DNA from: Desulfovibrionales bacterium
GTDB lineage: Bacteria > Desulfobacterota > QYQD01
Length of the DNA stretch: 64,000 bases
Direction: 5' to 3'
Assembly: GCA_028715605.1 (NCBI GenBank)
Contig: JAQURM010000003.1
Span: 34,810-98,809, forward strand
A model generated the notes under the pieces. The model was not told the origin of the DNA. It worked only from the letters and a program-made list of their open reading frames with translations, and did not search any database. Below, one piece after another: positions 17,512-25,934 of the stretch (positions are counted from its first letter, which is position 1; each line of letters begins with the position of its first letter). The translations under genes were made by a program, and so were the position numbers.

Positions 17512-18822
17512 TTATCCCCAGAACGTGCCAAAAACCTTGCCGGCAACCGTGGCCATAACACAGACCAGGGTAATAAAGAGTATAGTTTTTTTTGTGCCCA
17601 TAACCTGGCGGATGACCAGCATGCTGGGCAGGCTTAGGGCCGGTCCGGCCAGGAGTAACGCCAGGGCCGGGCCTTTCCCCATTCCGGCGCCGAGTAAGCC
17701 TTGTAAAATTGGTACTTCAGTCAGGGTGGCAAAATACATAAAGGCCCCGGCTACACTGGCAAAGGCATTCGAGAACCAGGAGTTCCCGCCCACACTGGTT
17801 GCTATCCACTTTTCCGGGATAAGGGCTGTATGTCCCGGGCGTCCGAGTAGAAACCCCGCAGCCAGTACGCCCAGGAAAAGAAGCGGCAGGATCATCCCGG
17901 CATAATTCCAGGTGGACGCTCCCCACTCCCTCAGTTCCGCCGGTTTGAACCAGAGGGACAGTACCCCGACGAGTCCAAGAAGCAGGACCCCTGCGATATA
18001 AAAGCGAGCCTTATAGATGCTGGTATAAAACGAGGGGGCATAGTCCAGGGAAGAGATGTTATCCTTTGGAATAACCTGGATTGCGTCGCCGTCAATTTTC
18101 TTGAAGTGGTATTCGGTCAGCGTTTCACCAGAGAGAGCTCCCTCCAGGACAGTTCCATTATTTAAAGTAATTTTAACATCACCCGGCTTGCCCCAGTTGG
18201 CAAAGACCAAAATCCCGACCATTAGGGCAAAGTAGATAATCATTTTCCAGAGCGGCTTGCTGTCTTCTTCCTCCGGCAGCAATATGGCCGCGGTCTCCTT
18301 GGCCTTTTCCCGTTCTTCTTTCAGAAAGGCCAGGTGCATCAAAAGACCAATGATGATACTGAAACCAACGGCGCTAACAGCGCGGGCCACACCAAGTTCT
18401 ATGCCCAGCACTCGTGCGGTGAGGATGATGGCCAGCACATTAATAGCCGGCCCGGCATAGAGGAAGGCCGTGGCCGGGCCAATGCCGGCCCCGCGCGCGT
18501 AGATACCGGCAAAGAGAGGCAGTATCGTACAGGAGCAGACGGCCAGGATACCGCCGGATACCGAGGCTACGGAATAAGCCAACCACTTTTTGGCCTGGCC
18601 CCCAAAGTATTTTATAACACTGGCCTGGCTGACAAAGACAGCGATGGCCCCGGCAATGAAGAAGGCCGGAACCAGACAGAGAAGCACATGCTCCCGGGCA
18701 TATTCCTGGAGCATCATAAAGGCCTCCAGGCCGGACTGCCGCACGACAGGGTGGGCAAAGGGGATGAAATATGCCGCAAGAAAAATGCCGACCATAAGGC
18801 CGATGGCTTGCCACTGTTTCAA
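17512..18822 (-). CDS. ArsP-like permease (DUF318/SO_0444 type)
   Basis: A 436-residue membrane protein of the 'predicted permease' family. Two four-helix halves each carry the repeated signature (GGILAVCSCTILPLFAGIYARG; PILQGLLGAGMGKGPALALL), separated by a hydrophilic segment at about residues 165-255 that includes a small beta-rich insert (ITLNNGTVLEGALSGE). ArsP members export trivalent organoarsenicals, and SO_0444 members export arsenite. The CSCT motif agrees with the metalloid-binding Cys pair. It directly follows arsR and precedes a redox protein. Confidence 0.82.
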   Translation of the reverse strand: MKQWQAIGLMVGIFLAAYFIPFAHPVVRQSGLEAFMMLQEYAREHVLLCLVPAFFIAGAIAVFVSQASVIKYFGGQAKKWLAYSVASVSGGILAVCSCTILPLFAGIYARGAGIGPATAFLYAGPAINVLAIILTARVLGIELGVARAVSAVGFSIIIGLLMHLAFLKEEREKAKETAAILLPEEEDSKPLWKMIIYFALMVGILVFANWGKPGDVKITLNNGTVLEGALSGETLTEYHFKKIDGDAIQVIPKDNISSLDYAPSFYTSIYKARFYIAGVLLLGLVGVLSLWFKPAELREWGASTWNYAGMILPLLFLGVLAAGFLLGRPGHTALIPEKWIATSVGGNSWFSNAFASVAGAFMYFATLTEVPILQGLLGAGMGKGPALALLLAGPALSLPSMLVIRQVMGTKKTILFITLVCVMATVAGKVFGTFWG

Positions 18823-18876
18823 TTCAGGGTACCTCGCTTGATTAAGCTAATGCGGTAGATTGCTTTTTAAAAGTCT

Positions 18877-19233
18877 TTAGGAGCGCTTGGTCTTTAGCAG
18901 CTTCATATGGGCCTGGGCATTAGCTACTAATACGGACTCGATACAGTCAAAAAATTTAAGGATGCAGGGTATCCGGAGTATATAGTAAATTTGAGTTCCG
19001 TGCTTATTGTCCTGAACTATACCGGCAGTCTTCAGCACAGAGAGATGCCTGGAGACCGTCGAGACATCGACGCCGATCATTTCCGTGAGTTCATTCACGC
19101 ATCGAGCTCCCCTGGATAGTTCTTCGACGATGAACAAGCGGCTGGGATGAGCCAGGGCCTTGATAATTTTCGCACGGGCTTCTAATCGGGCCTGCGTCCG
19201 TGCGCTGATTTCTCTCTTCTTTGTCGTTGACAT
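18877..19233 (-). CDS. arsR: ArsR-family metalloid-sensing repressor
   Basis: This 118-residue winged-helix protein has ALAHPSRLFIVEELSRGARCVNELTEMIG and the recognition helix DVSTVSRHLSVLKTAGIV. Metalloid-binding Cys candidates are ARCVNEL in the alpha3 region and IPCILKFFDCIES in the C-terminal helix. This spacing resembles some variant ArsR types rather than E. coli ELCVCDL. It heads the minus-strand operon and has a promoter with a perfect palindrome immediately upstream. It probably represses the cluster until arsenite binds. Confidence 0.88.
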   Translation of the reverse strand: MSTTKKREISARTQARLEARAKIIKALAHPSRLFIVEELSRGARCVNELTEMIGVDVSTVSRHLSVLKTAGIVQDNKHGTQIYYILRIPCILKFFDCIESVLVANAQAHMKLLKTKRS

Positions 19234-19270
19234 GGGGCTATCCTCCGAAGGCGGCTACTCTTAACATTGA

Positions 19271-19307
19271 CTATTTGGTAATATAGCCAAATAGCCAATT
19301 ATGTCAA
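19271..19307 (-). promoter_or_regulatory. arsR operon promoter with operator palindrome
   Basis: On the minus strand TTGACA (19307-19302) is 16 bp from TATATT (19285-19280). The perfect inverted repeat CTATTTGG-N8-CCAAATAG (19271-19294) overlaps the -10 box. Position and symmetry fit an ArsR operator controlling arsR and the downstream cluster. Confidence 0.7.
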
Positions 19308-19404
19308 GAAAATTTTTTACTAATCTGCTGACTTTTCTGATATGATGATGCGCATTACAAGATAAATCCAGATGCGATGCCTATAGCGAAAGGAGGGATA
19401 GGGG

Positions 19405-19716
19405 ATGAAAATTCTATTTATCATTACTGCGGACGATGGAGAGACAATATATAATGCCATGAGATTGGCCAATGTGGGGGTCAAAAAGGGTGACGATGTT
19501 AGTGTGTTTATGCTCGGGAAAGGGGTACTTTTTGAAAAAAGCGGCACCGAAGAATTCAATGTCATGGAGCAAGTTAACCAGTTCCATGGAGATTTTTACG
19601 TCTGAGGGGTTTGTATGAAATCCCACGGTCTGGAGGGATCAAGTACCTGCCCCATTGCCTGGATGGACGATCTGTACGAATTGGTTAGGGACGCCGACAA
19701 GGTTATCACGTTTTGA
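19405..19716 (+). CDS. DsrE-like selenoprotein (UxxC motif)
   Basis: With UGA 19603-19605 read as Sec, this is a 103-residue DsrE/DsrF-like protein. It begins MKILFIITADDGETIYNA, then GDFYVUGVCMKSHGLEG with Sec at residue 67 and a resolving Cys at residue 70, then CPIAWMDDLYELV and a final DKVITF. Cys homologues I recall have YVCGxC at this site. DsrE-like selenoproteins are known from metagenomic surveys. A hairpin with a GGUCUG loop follows the UGA. Read conventionally, the protein would stop after 66 residues and lose its redox site. AAGGAGG upstream sets the start. It probably transfers sulfur or electrons in the cytoplasm. Confidence 0.87.
19621..19638 (+). promoter_or_regulatory. Bacterial SECIS hairpin of the DsrE-like gene
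   Basis: TCCC (19621-19624) pairs with GGGA (19635-19638). Inside there is an A-A mismatch, a C-G pair (19626/19633) and the apical loop GGTCTG (19627-19632). The loop is identical to that in the 4002-4017 hairpin and begins 25 nt from the U of UGA. Confidence 0.75.
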
Positions 19717-19758
19717 GCAGATCATTATCCGAAATCACATGAATGGCATGGGGAAATT

Positions 19759-20241
19759 ATGAAAGAGATAATACTTAGGCCGATAGGTATAATCCGTTCT
19801 CCCTTTAAAGATATCAAGGGAATGCCCATACAACCAACTGCCGCCAGAGGCACCCCCGGGACTATAAAGATGGAACCAGAGTACGTCGATGGTCTTAAAG
19901 ACATAGAAGGATTTTCCCACATTATTTTAGTTTATTGTTTTCATCTCTCGGAAGGTTATTCGCTAGAGGTTAAGCCATTTATGGATGATCATCTGCGTGG
20001 TGTATTTGCGACAAGGGCGCCCAAGCGCCCAAATCCTATAGGAATATCTGTGGTCAGACTGGTAAAAGTGGAAGGGCGGACGCTTCAAGTCGAAGATGTG
20101 GATGTTGTGGACGGCACACCACTTCTGGACATAAAACCTTATATACCAGAATTAGATGCCCAAAAAGCCGAGCGAATAGGTTGGCTTTCTGGAAAAGTGG
20201 ATAAGATACACAAGATAAAGGCAGATGAAAGGTTTAGATGA
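19759..20241 (+). CDS. trmO: TrmO-family tRNA m6t6A37 methyltransferase
   Basis: This 160-residue TsaA/TrmO-like (UPF0066) protein has the start LRPIGIIRSPFKD, GTIKMEPEYVDGLKDIEGFSHIILVYCFH and RGVFATRAPKRPNPIGISVVRL. These define the unusual beta-barrel SAM methyltransferase. TrmO N6-methylates the t6A37 base of tRNA-Thr; short relatives like this one may act on other substrates. It follows the DsrE-like selenoprotein after 42 nt on the same strand. Confidence 0.85.
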   Translation: MKEIILRPIGIIRSPFKDIKGMPIQPTAARGTPGTIKMEPEYVDGLKDIEGFSHIILVYCFHLSEGYSLEVKPFMDDHLRGVFATRAPKRPNPIGISVVRLVKVEGRTLQVEDVDVVDGTPLLDIKPYIPELDAQKAERIGWLSGKVDKIHKIKADERFR

Positions 20242-20300
20242 ATATTGGCATAAATACCCACCCGGCTGATCCATGGCGATATTTTTTTAATCTTATACTG

Positions 20301-21221
20301 TTATTGTCCAAAAATCAGCGCAATCGTTTGCTTTGCCAGGCCATACTTAGGAATAAACGCACTACCTAAAAAGTCGAAGAATTTAAATGCCCGGGTATGG
20401 TGGAATGGTACCCGACTCATTTCAGCCGCCAAACGGGACATCGACTCCAAAGAATCTCTGCGTCTGGGATCGACTTCAAGCAGTGCGGGTTCACTCGATT
20501 CGATCCCATTTTGAACAAAGCGTGACTTAACCAAATCGTAAAGATATGCTTTCTCACTTAATTCCGAAATTCCATCCTGCCTTCGTTGTAAAGAGGATAG
20601 GCTTTTTTTCTCATTTTCAATGGCCTGATCGATTGCCTGTAATCCTCTTGTGTAACAGATACTCGAAGGTTTTTCGATAATGATGGCGGAGTCCATGTCT
20701 TCCGCTTTAATAACATCTAACGACTGGCGTAACAGATCGTACTGTAGGTGAACAAAGAAGGCTACGTCTGCAATAAGCCCAAGGCGGTTGGCATAGGCGC
20801 CCTTTTTGAGCCACCCCACTCTTGACAACGCGCTGTCCAGGTTTCGCATTACATCTTTGTAAGGGTACCACAGCACCGTTTGATTGTTCTTGCGTTCCAG
20901 CGGCTGCGGTAACTCAGGTAAATTGCACGCATAGGCTTCAGCAATGAGTAAATGCGAAAGAGCGCTATAATAAGGGTCAGAAATATTTCGGGTAACGTAG
21001 CTTTCTGCTTCCTGTAGCTTCTTTTTAGTCGCACGACTGTGGGCCATGTAATCATCGAAGGTTCTGAAATGGCTGACATCCGTACCCATAAGGGTTTTTC
21101 CCTGATCGACAAGTTGGGTTATGTGATTAAGAGATTTGTTTAGTTCATGGCGGGAAGGGTTTTGGGCAATAGCTAAGGCCGGAATGGTCAGAATCAAGAG
21201 AATCAAGGCTACTCGCTTCAT
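20301..21221 (-). CDS. Exported hypothetical protein
   Basis: This 306-residue protein has a clear signal peptide (VALILLILTIPALAIAQ) and an otherwise helical, soluble sequence with few Cys. Segments such as SHLLIAEAYACNLPELPQPL and RNLDSALSRVGWLKKGAYANRLGL hint at a TPR-like all-alpha fold, but no consensus repeats are clear. It is convergent with trmO and stands alone. I do not recognise the family. It is probably periplasmic. Confidence 0.65.
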   Translation of the reverse strand: MKRVALILLILTIPALAIAQNPSRHELNKSLNHITQLVDQGKTLMGTDVSHFRTFDDYMAHSRATKKKLQEAESYVTRNISDPYYSALSHLLIAEAYACNLPELPQPLERKNNQTVLWYPYKDVMRNLDSALSRVGWLKKGAYANRLGLIADVAFFVHLQYDLLRQSLDVIKAEDMDSAIIIEKPSSICYTRGLQAIDQAIENEKKSLSSLQRRQDGISELSEKAYLYDLVKSRFVQNGIESSEPALLEVDPRRRDSLESMSRLAAEMSRVPFHHTRAFKFFDFLGSAFIPKYGLAKQTIALIFGQ

Positions 21222-21852
21222 CTCACATATCTCCTGTTCTCACGTTTTGATTTTTTTCTAACGGGGATCTCATGAGCTGCCGTCGCTGCGGTTCAAGTAG
21301 CGAAGCGTAGCACTAGAGCTTATCGCTGGCTTCGTGCAGGATCGGGTTAGCGGTGTTTGTCTTCGGCCTTCATTTTTTGCATTTTCAGCCGCCATTTTTC
21401 CAATGGAGCTGCATCTACTCAAAATCATATAAAAATTTGCCAAATAACACAATAAGATAAAATCTATTTAGTTTTCATCCGGAAACCCTATATTCCTCTC
21501 CCCTTCATCTCTTCCCGCTCCGCCACGGCGGACCGTAGGCCAGAGGGGAAGTCTTCGGATGAAAGCCGGTCTAACTCTTGTCACCGATGGATTCGGGTAT
21601 CTGACGCGTCCCGGCGTATCCCACAAAAAGACTTGCACTAATTAATAGTATTCAAATAGAATATTAAAAAGGGGGTTGGAATACTCTTGTATCCTGTTAA
21701 ACTACCACGCCTCTGGCGCATCTATGACTGAAAAGTCTTTAAGGCCAACCGAGCTGTTAACCTGGGATATACTCTCTCTTGAGATACGCCGGGGCGCGCC
21801 GGTGCCCACCTCATTCTTTCTATGCCCGAATTTAATTTAGAAGGAGATAACC
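21222..21852. other. Intergenic region without a convincing gene
   Basis: About 630 bp. It contains an inverted repeat TTTCATCCG / CGGATGAAA (about 21476-21484 and 21556-21564) enclosing a pyrimidine-rich stretch, and the segment around 21480 (CATCCGGAAACC) recurs near 62732. No B12-box (GCCACTG) was found ahead of cobO, so a cobalamin riboswitch is not supported. The reading frames present have no coding character. Confidence 0.5.
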
Positions 21853-22383
21853 ATGGCTCTTAAACAGGGCTACATACATGTTTACACCGGTAACGGCAAG
21901 GGCAAGACAACCGCCGCCTTAGGGCTTGCCCTTCGGGCCGCCGGTCAAGGGCTGTCTGTGACTATGATTCAGTTTTTAAAAGGAGAAACTGATATTGGCG
22001 AGATAAAGGCTGCATCTGCATTCCTGCCGAAGTTTGTTATAAGGCCAACCGGACAGAAGGGCTTTATTTTCCAGCGCGAGACTTCTACAGAAGATAAGGA
22101 ACGGGCGGCAGGGGGCATGGAACTGGCCAGCAAGATTGTCCATGAGGGATCAACCGATGTATTGATATTGGATGAGGTAAATGTGGCGGTAACCCTCGGC
22201 CTTGTGCCCGAGGAGTGGCTTATTTCAGTAATGGAGAACAAGCCCTCGGACATGGAGCTTGTGTTGACCGGCCGGAACGCCTCCCCTCGCATTATTGCGT
22301 GCGCAGATCTGGTTACAGAGATGCGGGAGATAAAACACTATTTTAAAAAGGGGGTTAAGGCGCGGGAAGGCATTGAAAAATGA
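21853..22383 (+). CDS. cobO: Cob(I)yrinic acid a,c-diamide adenosyltransferase (CobO/BtuR type)
   Basis: This 176-residue protein has the Walker A sequence TGNGKGKTTAALGLALRA at about residues 12-29, TMIQFLKG, a Walker B-like VLILDEVNVAV and LVLTGRNASP. It adenosylates corrinoids from ATP, giving the 5'-deoxyadenosyl ligand of coenzyme B12. Length is normal. It starts at ATG 21853 behind AAGGAG. No other cobalamin genes are adjacent, though a TonB/FecCD uptake set lies at 31-38 kb. The minus-strand RtcB gene converges on it. Confidence 0.9.
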   Translation: MALKQGYIHVYTGNGKGKTTAALGLALRAAGQGLSVTMIQFLKGETDIGEIKAASAFLPKFVIRPTGQKGFIFQRETSTEDKERAAGGMELASKIVHEGSTDVLILDEVNVAVTLGLVPEEWLISVMENKPSDMELVLTGRNASPRIIACADLVTEMREIKHYFKKGVKAREGIEK

Positions 22384-22440
22384 TGCCGTCCCATAGGATC
22401 GCGACCTTGGGAGCCTTGGATTCGCGGGCGAAGCGCCTGG

Positions 22441-23871
22441 CTATCCTTTAACACAGGCCAACGGTTTAACCATAGCTACCTTTTTTGCCAATCCGGCCTG
22501 GTGAGCGGCGTTCACGACCTCCACTACATCCTTATAAGCGCCCGGCGCTTCTTCTGCCACGCCTCGATAGGAACGGGTCCGGATTATGATTCCTTTAGCA
22601 GATAAATCCTTTATAATTTTGTCACCACGCCAGGTCTTGGTAGCTCGCTTGCGGCTCATGCTACGACCTGCACCGTGGCAGGCCGACCCAAAGGCCTGCT
22701 CTGTGCCGAATTCTGTGCCTACCAGAATGAAGGAGCAGGTGCCCATGGTCCCGCCAATAAAGACCGGCTGACCAATTGATCGGAAGCGCGCCGGTATTTC
22801 CGGTCTTCCCGGACCAAAGGCCCGGGTTGATCCCTTGCGGTGGACATAAAGCCGGCGTTTTTTGCCATCCACAACATGCTCTTCGACCTTGCAGGTGTTA
22901 TGACTGACGTCAAATAACATTTTTAAGTTAGCCTGAGGGATAATTTCGGCTACGGCCTCGCGGGTCAGATGACTTATAACCTGGCGGTTGGCCAGGGCGC
23001 AGTTTATTCCCGCGCCAACTGCCCCGAAATAGCGTTTGCCTTCCGGCGAGTTGATCGGCGCGCAGACCAGTTCTCTTTCACGGATGGGAATATTATATTT
23101 TTTAGATGCCTGGGCCAAACTAACCAGATAATCCGTGCCTATCTGATGCCCCAAGGCCCTGGAGCCGCAATGGATAGCGATAACAATATCATCCTTTTTA
23201 ATGCCCAGGGCTTCGGCGGCTTTAGCATCATAGATCTCGAATACATGTTGTATTTCCAGATAGTGGTTCCCTGACCCCAGGGTTCCCACTTCTCTGAATT
23301 GTCTTTTTTTGGCCAGGTCAGAGACCTGGGCCGGATCCGCCCAGGCAACATAACCGCCTTCTTCTATGCATTTCAGGTCTTCCGGGAGTCCGTAACCCCT
23401 ATCTAACGCCCACTTTGCTCCGCCGGCCAGGACGTCATCGATTTGGGCCGGGGTGAGCCTTATCTTACCCTCTGAGCCAACGCCGGCGGGAACTACCTGA
23501 AAGATTTTATCGATCAACCTTTCCAGAGAGGGCATGATCTCATCTTTGATAAGGCCGGTGGTTAACGTGCGCACTCCACAGGAGATATCAAAGCCCACGC
23601 CGCCGGCCGAAATAATGCCGCCTTCTTCCGGATCAAAGGCGGCCACTCCGCCTATGGGAAAGCCATAACCCCAATGCGCATCAGGCATGGCAATGGAGGC
23701 GTGGACAATACCGGGCAAACAAGCTACGTTCGTAACTTGCTCGCGGACCTTTTCATCCATTTCTTCAACTAATGCTTGGCTGGCGAAGATGAGCCCGCGG
23801 ACGCGCATCTCACCCAGTGGCGGGAGTTCCCAGAGAAAGTCATTAATTTTCTTTAATGATTTGATCTCCAT
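22441..23871 (-). CDS. rtcB: RtcB RNA-splicing ligase
   Basis: This roughly 476-residue GTP-dependent RNA ligase joins 2',3'-cyclic phosphate ends to 5'-OH ends. Hallmarks are ASIAMPDAHWGYGFPIGG, GGVGFDISCGVR with the Mn-binding Cys, GSGNHYLEIQHV, HCGSRALGHQIG, DVSHNTCKVEEH, and the guanylylated His near HGAGRSMSR. ATG 23871 has a plausible Shine-Dalgarno sequence; the frame extends to 23892. It follows the archease gene directly, so the activator and ligase are co-expressed. Confidence 0.93.
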   Translation of the reverse strand: MEIKSLKKINDFLWELPPLGEMRVRGLIFASQALVEEMDEKVREQVTNVACLPGIVHASIAMPDAHWGYGFPIGGVAAFDPEEGGIISAGGVGFDISCGVRTLTTGLIKDEIMPSLERLIDKIFQVVPAGVGSEGKIRLTPAQIDDVLAGGAKWALDRGYGLPEDLKCIEEGGYVAWADPAQVSDLAKKRQFREVGTLGSGNHYLEIQHVFEIYDAKAAEALGIKKDDIVIAIHCGSRALGHQIGTDYLVSLAQASKKYNIPIRERELVCAPINSPEGKRYFGAVGAGINCALANRQVISHLTREAVAEIIPQANLKMLFDVSHNTCKVEEHVVDGKKRRLYVHRKGSTRAFGPGRPEIPARFRSIGQPVFIGGTMGTCSFILVGTEFGTEQAFGSACHGAGRSMSRKRATKTWRGDKIIKDLSAKGIIIRTRSYRGVAEEAPGAYKDVVEVVNAAHQAGLAKKVAMVKPLACVKG

Positions 23872-23881
23872 GTCCCTTACC

Positions 23882-24298
23882 TCATACATCAACTACGCAT
23901 TGGGCCACAAAGTGGCCGGCTTCTTGAAATACCCTGAGCATAGTAAATGTGGCTCCTTTAACCTCTACGCCTAAGTCGTGTTTCTGGGGGCTTATAGATT
24001 CGCCGCGGGCGGTGGCGGTTAAATTCTTGTCCTTTATTGTGACGCTAAATTCACAAAGGACCATTTTTTCTATATCTGCCAGGGCTATTAATTGATTTAA
24101 CCAGACCATAAAGAGGGTTTCTATATCCGGCGCCGTGCACTCCACCCGGATTTCTTTCTGCGGTTCAATTGTGGACAGGTCGGCCATCAGCGCAAAAAGG
24201 GCTTTTGCCCCGTTGGCAAAGGCCTCTTCCAGCGTCCGGCCTTTCCCACGAATGCCAACATCTGCTCCATGCTCAAATGTTTCATAGCAGGGCTTCAT
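23882..24298 (-). CDS. Archease (RtcB activator)
   Basis: This 138-residue archease protein has the start YETFEHGADVGIRGKGRTLEEAFANGA and the acidic metal-binding Asp in HGADVG. It contains DIETLFMVWLNQLIALAD and the ending FVAQCVVDV, where the final Asp is part of the metal site. Archease promotes the guanylylation and multiple turnover of RtcB, which is encoded next on the same strand with near-overlapping ends. Complete and of normal length. Confidence 0.92.
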   Translation of the reverse strand: MKPCYETFEHGADVGIRGKGRTLEEAFANGAKALFALMADLSTIEPQKEIRVECTAPDIETLFMVWLNQLIALADIEKMVLCEFSVTIKDKNLTATARGESISPQKHDLGVEVKGATFTMLRVFQEAGHFVAQCVVDV

Positions 24299-24656
24299 AT
24301 TTATATCTTATTTGTTATCCCGGTCGTTGTCAAAAGAATCTCACGGCCATATTAAATGGCTGAATCTATCGCAAAGGTTTCACGCTTACGGCGCATCTTC
24401 GAGACGCGACGTCCTGTCTGGACTACCGGATCGCAGGGGTGCGCGCCGGGTTGCCGGTTTCGCAAAAACTTCTTGCCCCTCTTTTAAAAAAAGTGTATGT
24501 GATACAATTTTCCGCCTTTGTAAAAAGTATCCTTTCAAAACAGGCCCCAAATACAGGGTTGCACGCCAGGGGGAAAGCGCTTATAACCGTTTCTTTCTTC
24601 GCCTGTTGGTTGTGCTACCGCCTTAAGTTCGGGATTTCCAAAACAGGAGAATAACT
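24299..24656. other. Intergenic region, no gene seen
   Basis: About 360 bp between the divergent archease and RdgC-like genes. A plus-strand frame (24312-24626) has no recognisable domain or codon character. There is no clear terminator or consensus promoter. Confidence 0.45.
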
Positions 24657-25826
24657 ATGGGTATTCTTTCCAATACGGTGAGCTTTTGTCAGTATCAGGT
24701 CTCAGGTGAGTTCCCTGACAAAGACCTTTACGAATGGGCCGCCGACCGCCTGGCCCAGAATGCTTTTCGTGCCATCGACCAGACAGCCGAAGAACTTTCC
24801 TTCGGCTGGGTTCACTTCGATGATTTCTCAAACAGCAGTTTCACCACGCCGCACGCCTTTTGGCGGGATCATTATCTGGCCTTTACGCTTCGCCGGGACC
24901 AACGCCGCGTGCCAGCCGTTTTGCTGAAGGCCTATCAGGAAAAGGCCGAAAATGATTATCTCGCCTCTAATCCTGGTCTGAAATGGGTTCCGAAGGATAA
25001 GCGGCATGACCTGCGCAATGCGGTGCGTAGCGCTCTGCTCAACAAGACTCTGCCGCTACCCGCCATGTATGACGCGGTCTGGGATACCAGGACCGGAGTG
25101 GTGACGTTCAGCAGCCTGACTCCTAAAATCCAGGAACTGTTCGAGCACCTTTTCGAGAGGACCTTCCAGATGGGCCTGGTAGCAATTCACCCGTTTGCAC
25201 GTGCGGAAAGGGTGTCGGATAAGAGCCTCCGACCAGCCCTGCAAAAGGCCAATTGTGCCCATACAGACGCAGTAGCGGACCTCATCAAGGGCAACCGGTG
25301 GCTGGGCCTGGATTTCTTGCTATGGCTGATTTACCAGACAACGAATGGTTCCTCGGAGTACACGGTAAGCCGGTCCGGTCTAGCTCCCCAGGGCGCGCCG
25401 TTCGTTGCCTACCTCAATGACCGCTTCGTCCTCCTTGGAGGAGGCGACAAAGGGGCACAGAAAATCACTGTGGCCGGGTGCCAGGATAATTTCAAGGAGA
25501 CCCTCACCGCCTTGCAAAATGGCAAAGAGATTACAGAAGCGACCCTTTACCTGGAAAAGGAGGAACATGTATGGAGGATGACCCTGAAAGGGGAGACGTT
25601 CCACTTCGCCTCGTTCAAGTGCCCTTCGGTAAAACTGGAAAGGGACGAACTTACCGACGAATCAAGCGAGCGGGAAGCGGTTTTCTATGAACGAATGCAC
25701 GTTCTAGAGGGAGGATTGCAGCTTTTTGACAGTCTCTACAACGATTTTCTCAACAAACGGCTGAGTCAAGAATGGGAGGAGAGAACCATGGCCATCCGGG
25801 AATGGTTATTCTCAGGAGCAACTTAA
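24657..25826 (+). CDS. RdgC-like recombination-associated protein
   Basis: A 389-residue protein whose layout recalls RdgC, a DNA-binding ring protein that modulates RecA. It has an N-terminal ADRLAQNAFRAID...SFGWVHFDD segment (the 'GWV' of RdgC), RRDQRRVPAVLLKAY, a central LLNKTLPLPAMYDAVWDTRTG and a C-terminal domain ending QEWEERTMAIREW. Similarity is remote and the C-terminal half is longer than in E. coli RdgC (303 aa). It is single and followed by a strong terminator. Confidence 0.55.
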   Translation: MGILSNTVSFCQYQVSGEFPDKDLYEWAADRLAQNAFRAIDQTAEELSFGWVHFDDFSNSSFTTPHAFWRDHYLAFTLRRDQRRVPAVLLKAYQEKAENDYLASNPGLKWVPKDKRHDLRNAVRSALLNKTLPLPAMYDAVWDTRTGVVTFSSLTPKIQELFEHLFERTFQMGLVAIHPFARAERVSDKSLRPALQKANCAHTDAVADLIKGNRWLGLDFLLWLIYQTTNGSSEYTVSRSGLAPQGAPFVAYLNDRFVLLGGGDKGAQKITVAGCQDNFKETLTALQNGKEITEATLYLEKEEHVWRMTLKGETFHFASFKCPSVKLERDELTDESSEREAVFYERMHVLEGGLQLFDSLYNDFLNKRLSQEWEERTMAIREWLFSGAT

Positions 25827-25865
25827 ATACTGCCTGGACAGATAGCCGAAAATAAGAGGATTAAA

Positions 25866-25908
25866 AATAAAGACCCCCGGGCATGTTCCACGACCGGGGG
25901 TCTTTATT
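25866..25908. terminator. Bidirectional intrinsic terminator
   Basis: A 15-bp perfect stem (25866-25880 with 25894-25908, AAAGACCCCCGG core) with a 13-nt loop and A/T-rich flanks. It separates the convergent RdgC-like gene and the MamK-like operon and would stop transcription from both sides. Confidence 0.88.
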
Positions 25909-25934
25909 CAGAAAAAGATATAACGAATATCTAA

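Noticed and set aside
21500..21852. Cobalamin riboswitch ahead of cobO
   Set aside because: No B12-box (GCCACTG) or matching core pairing was found.
24312..24626. 104-residue frame between archease and the RdgC-like gene
   Set aside because: No Shine-Dalgarno sequence, no domain and composition unlike the neighbours.
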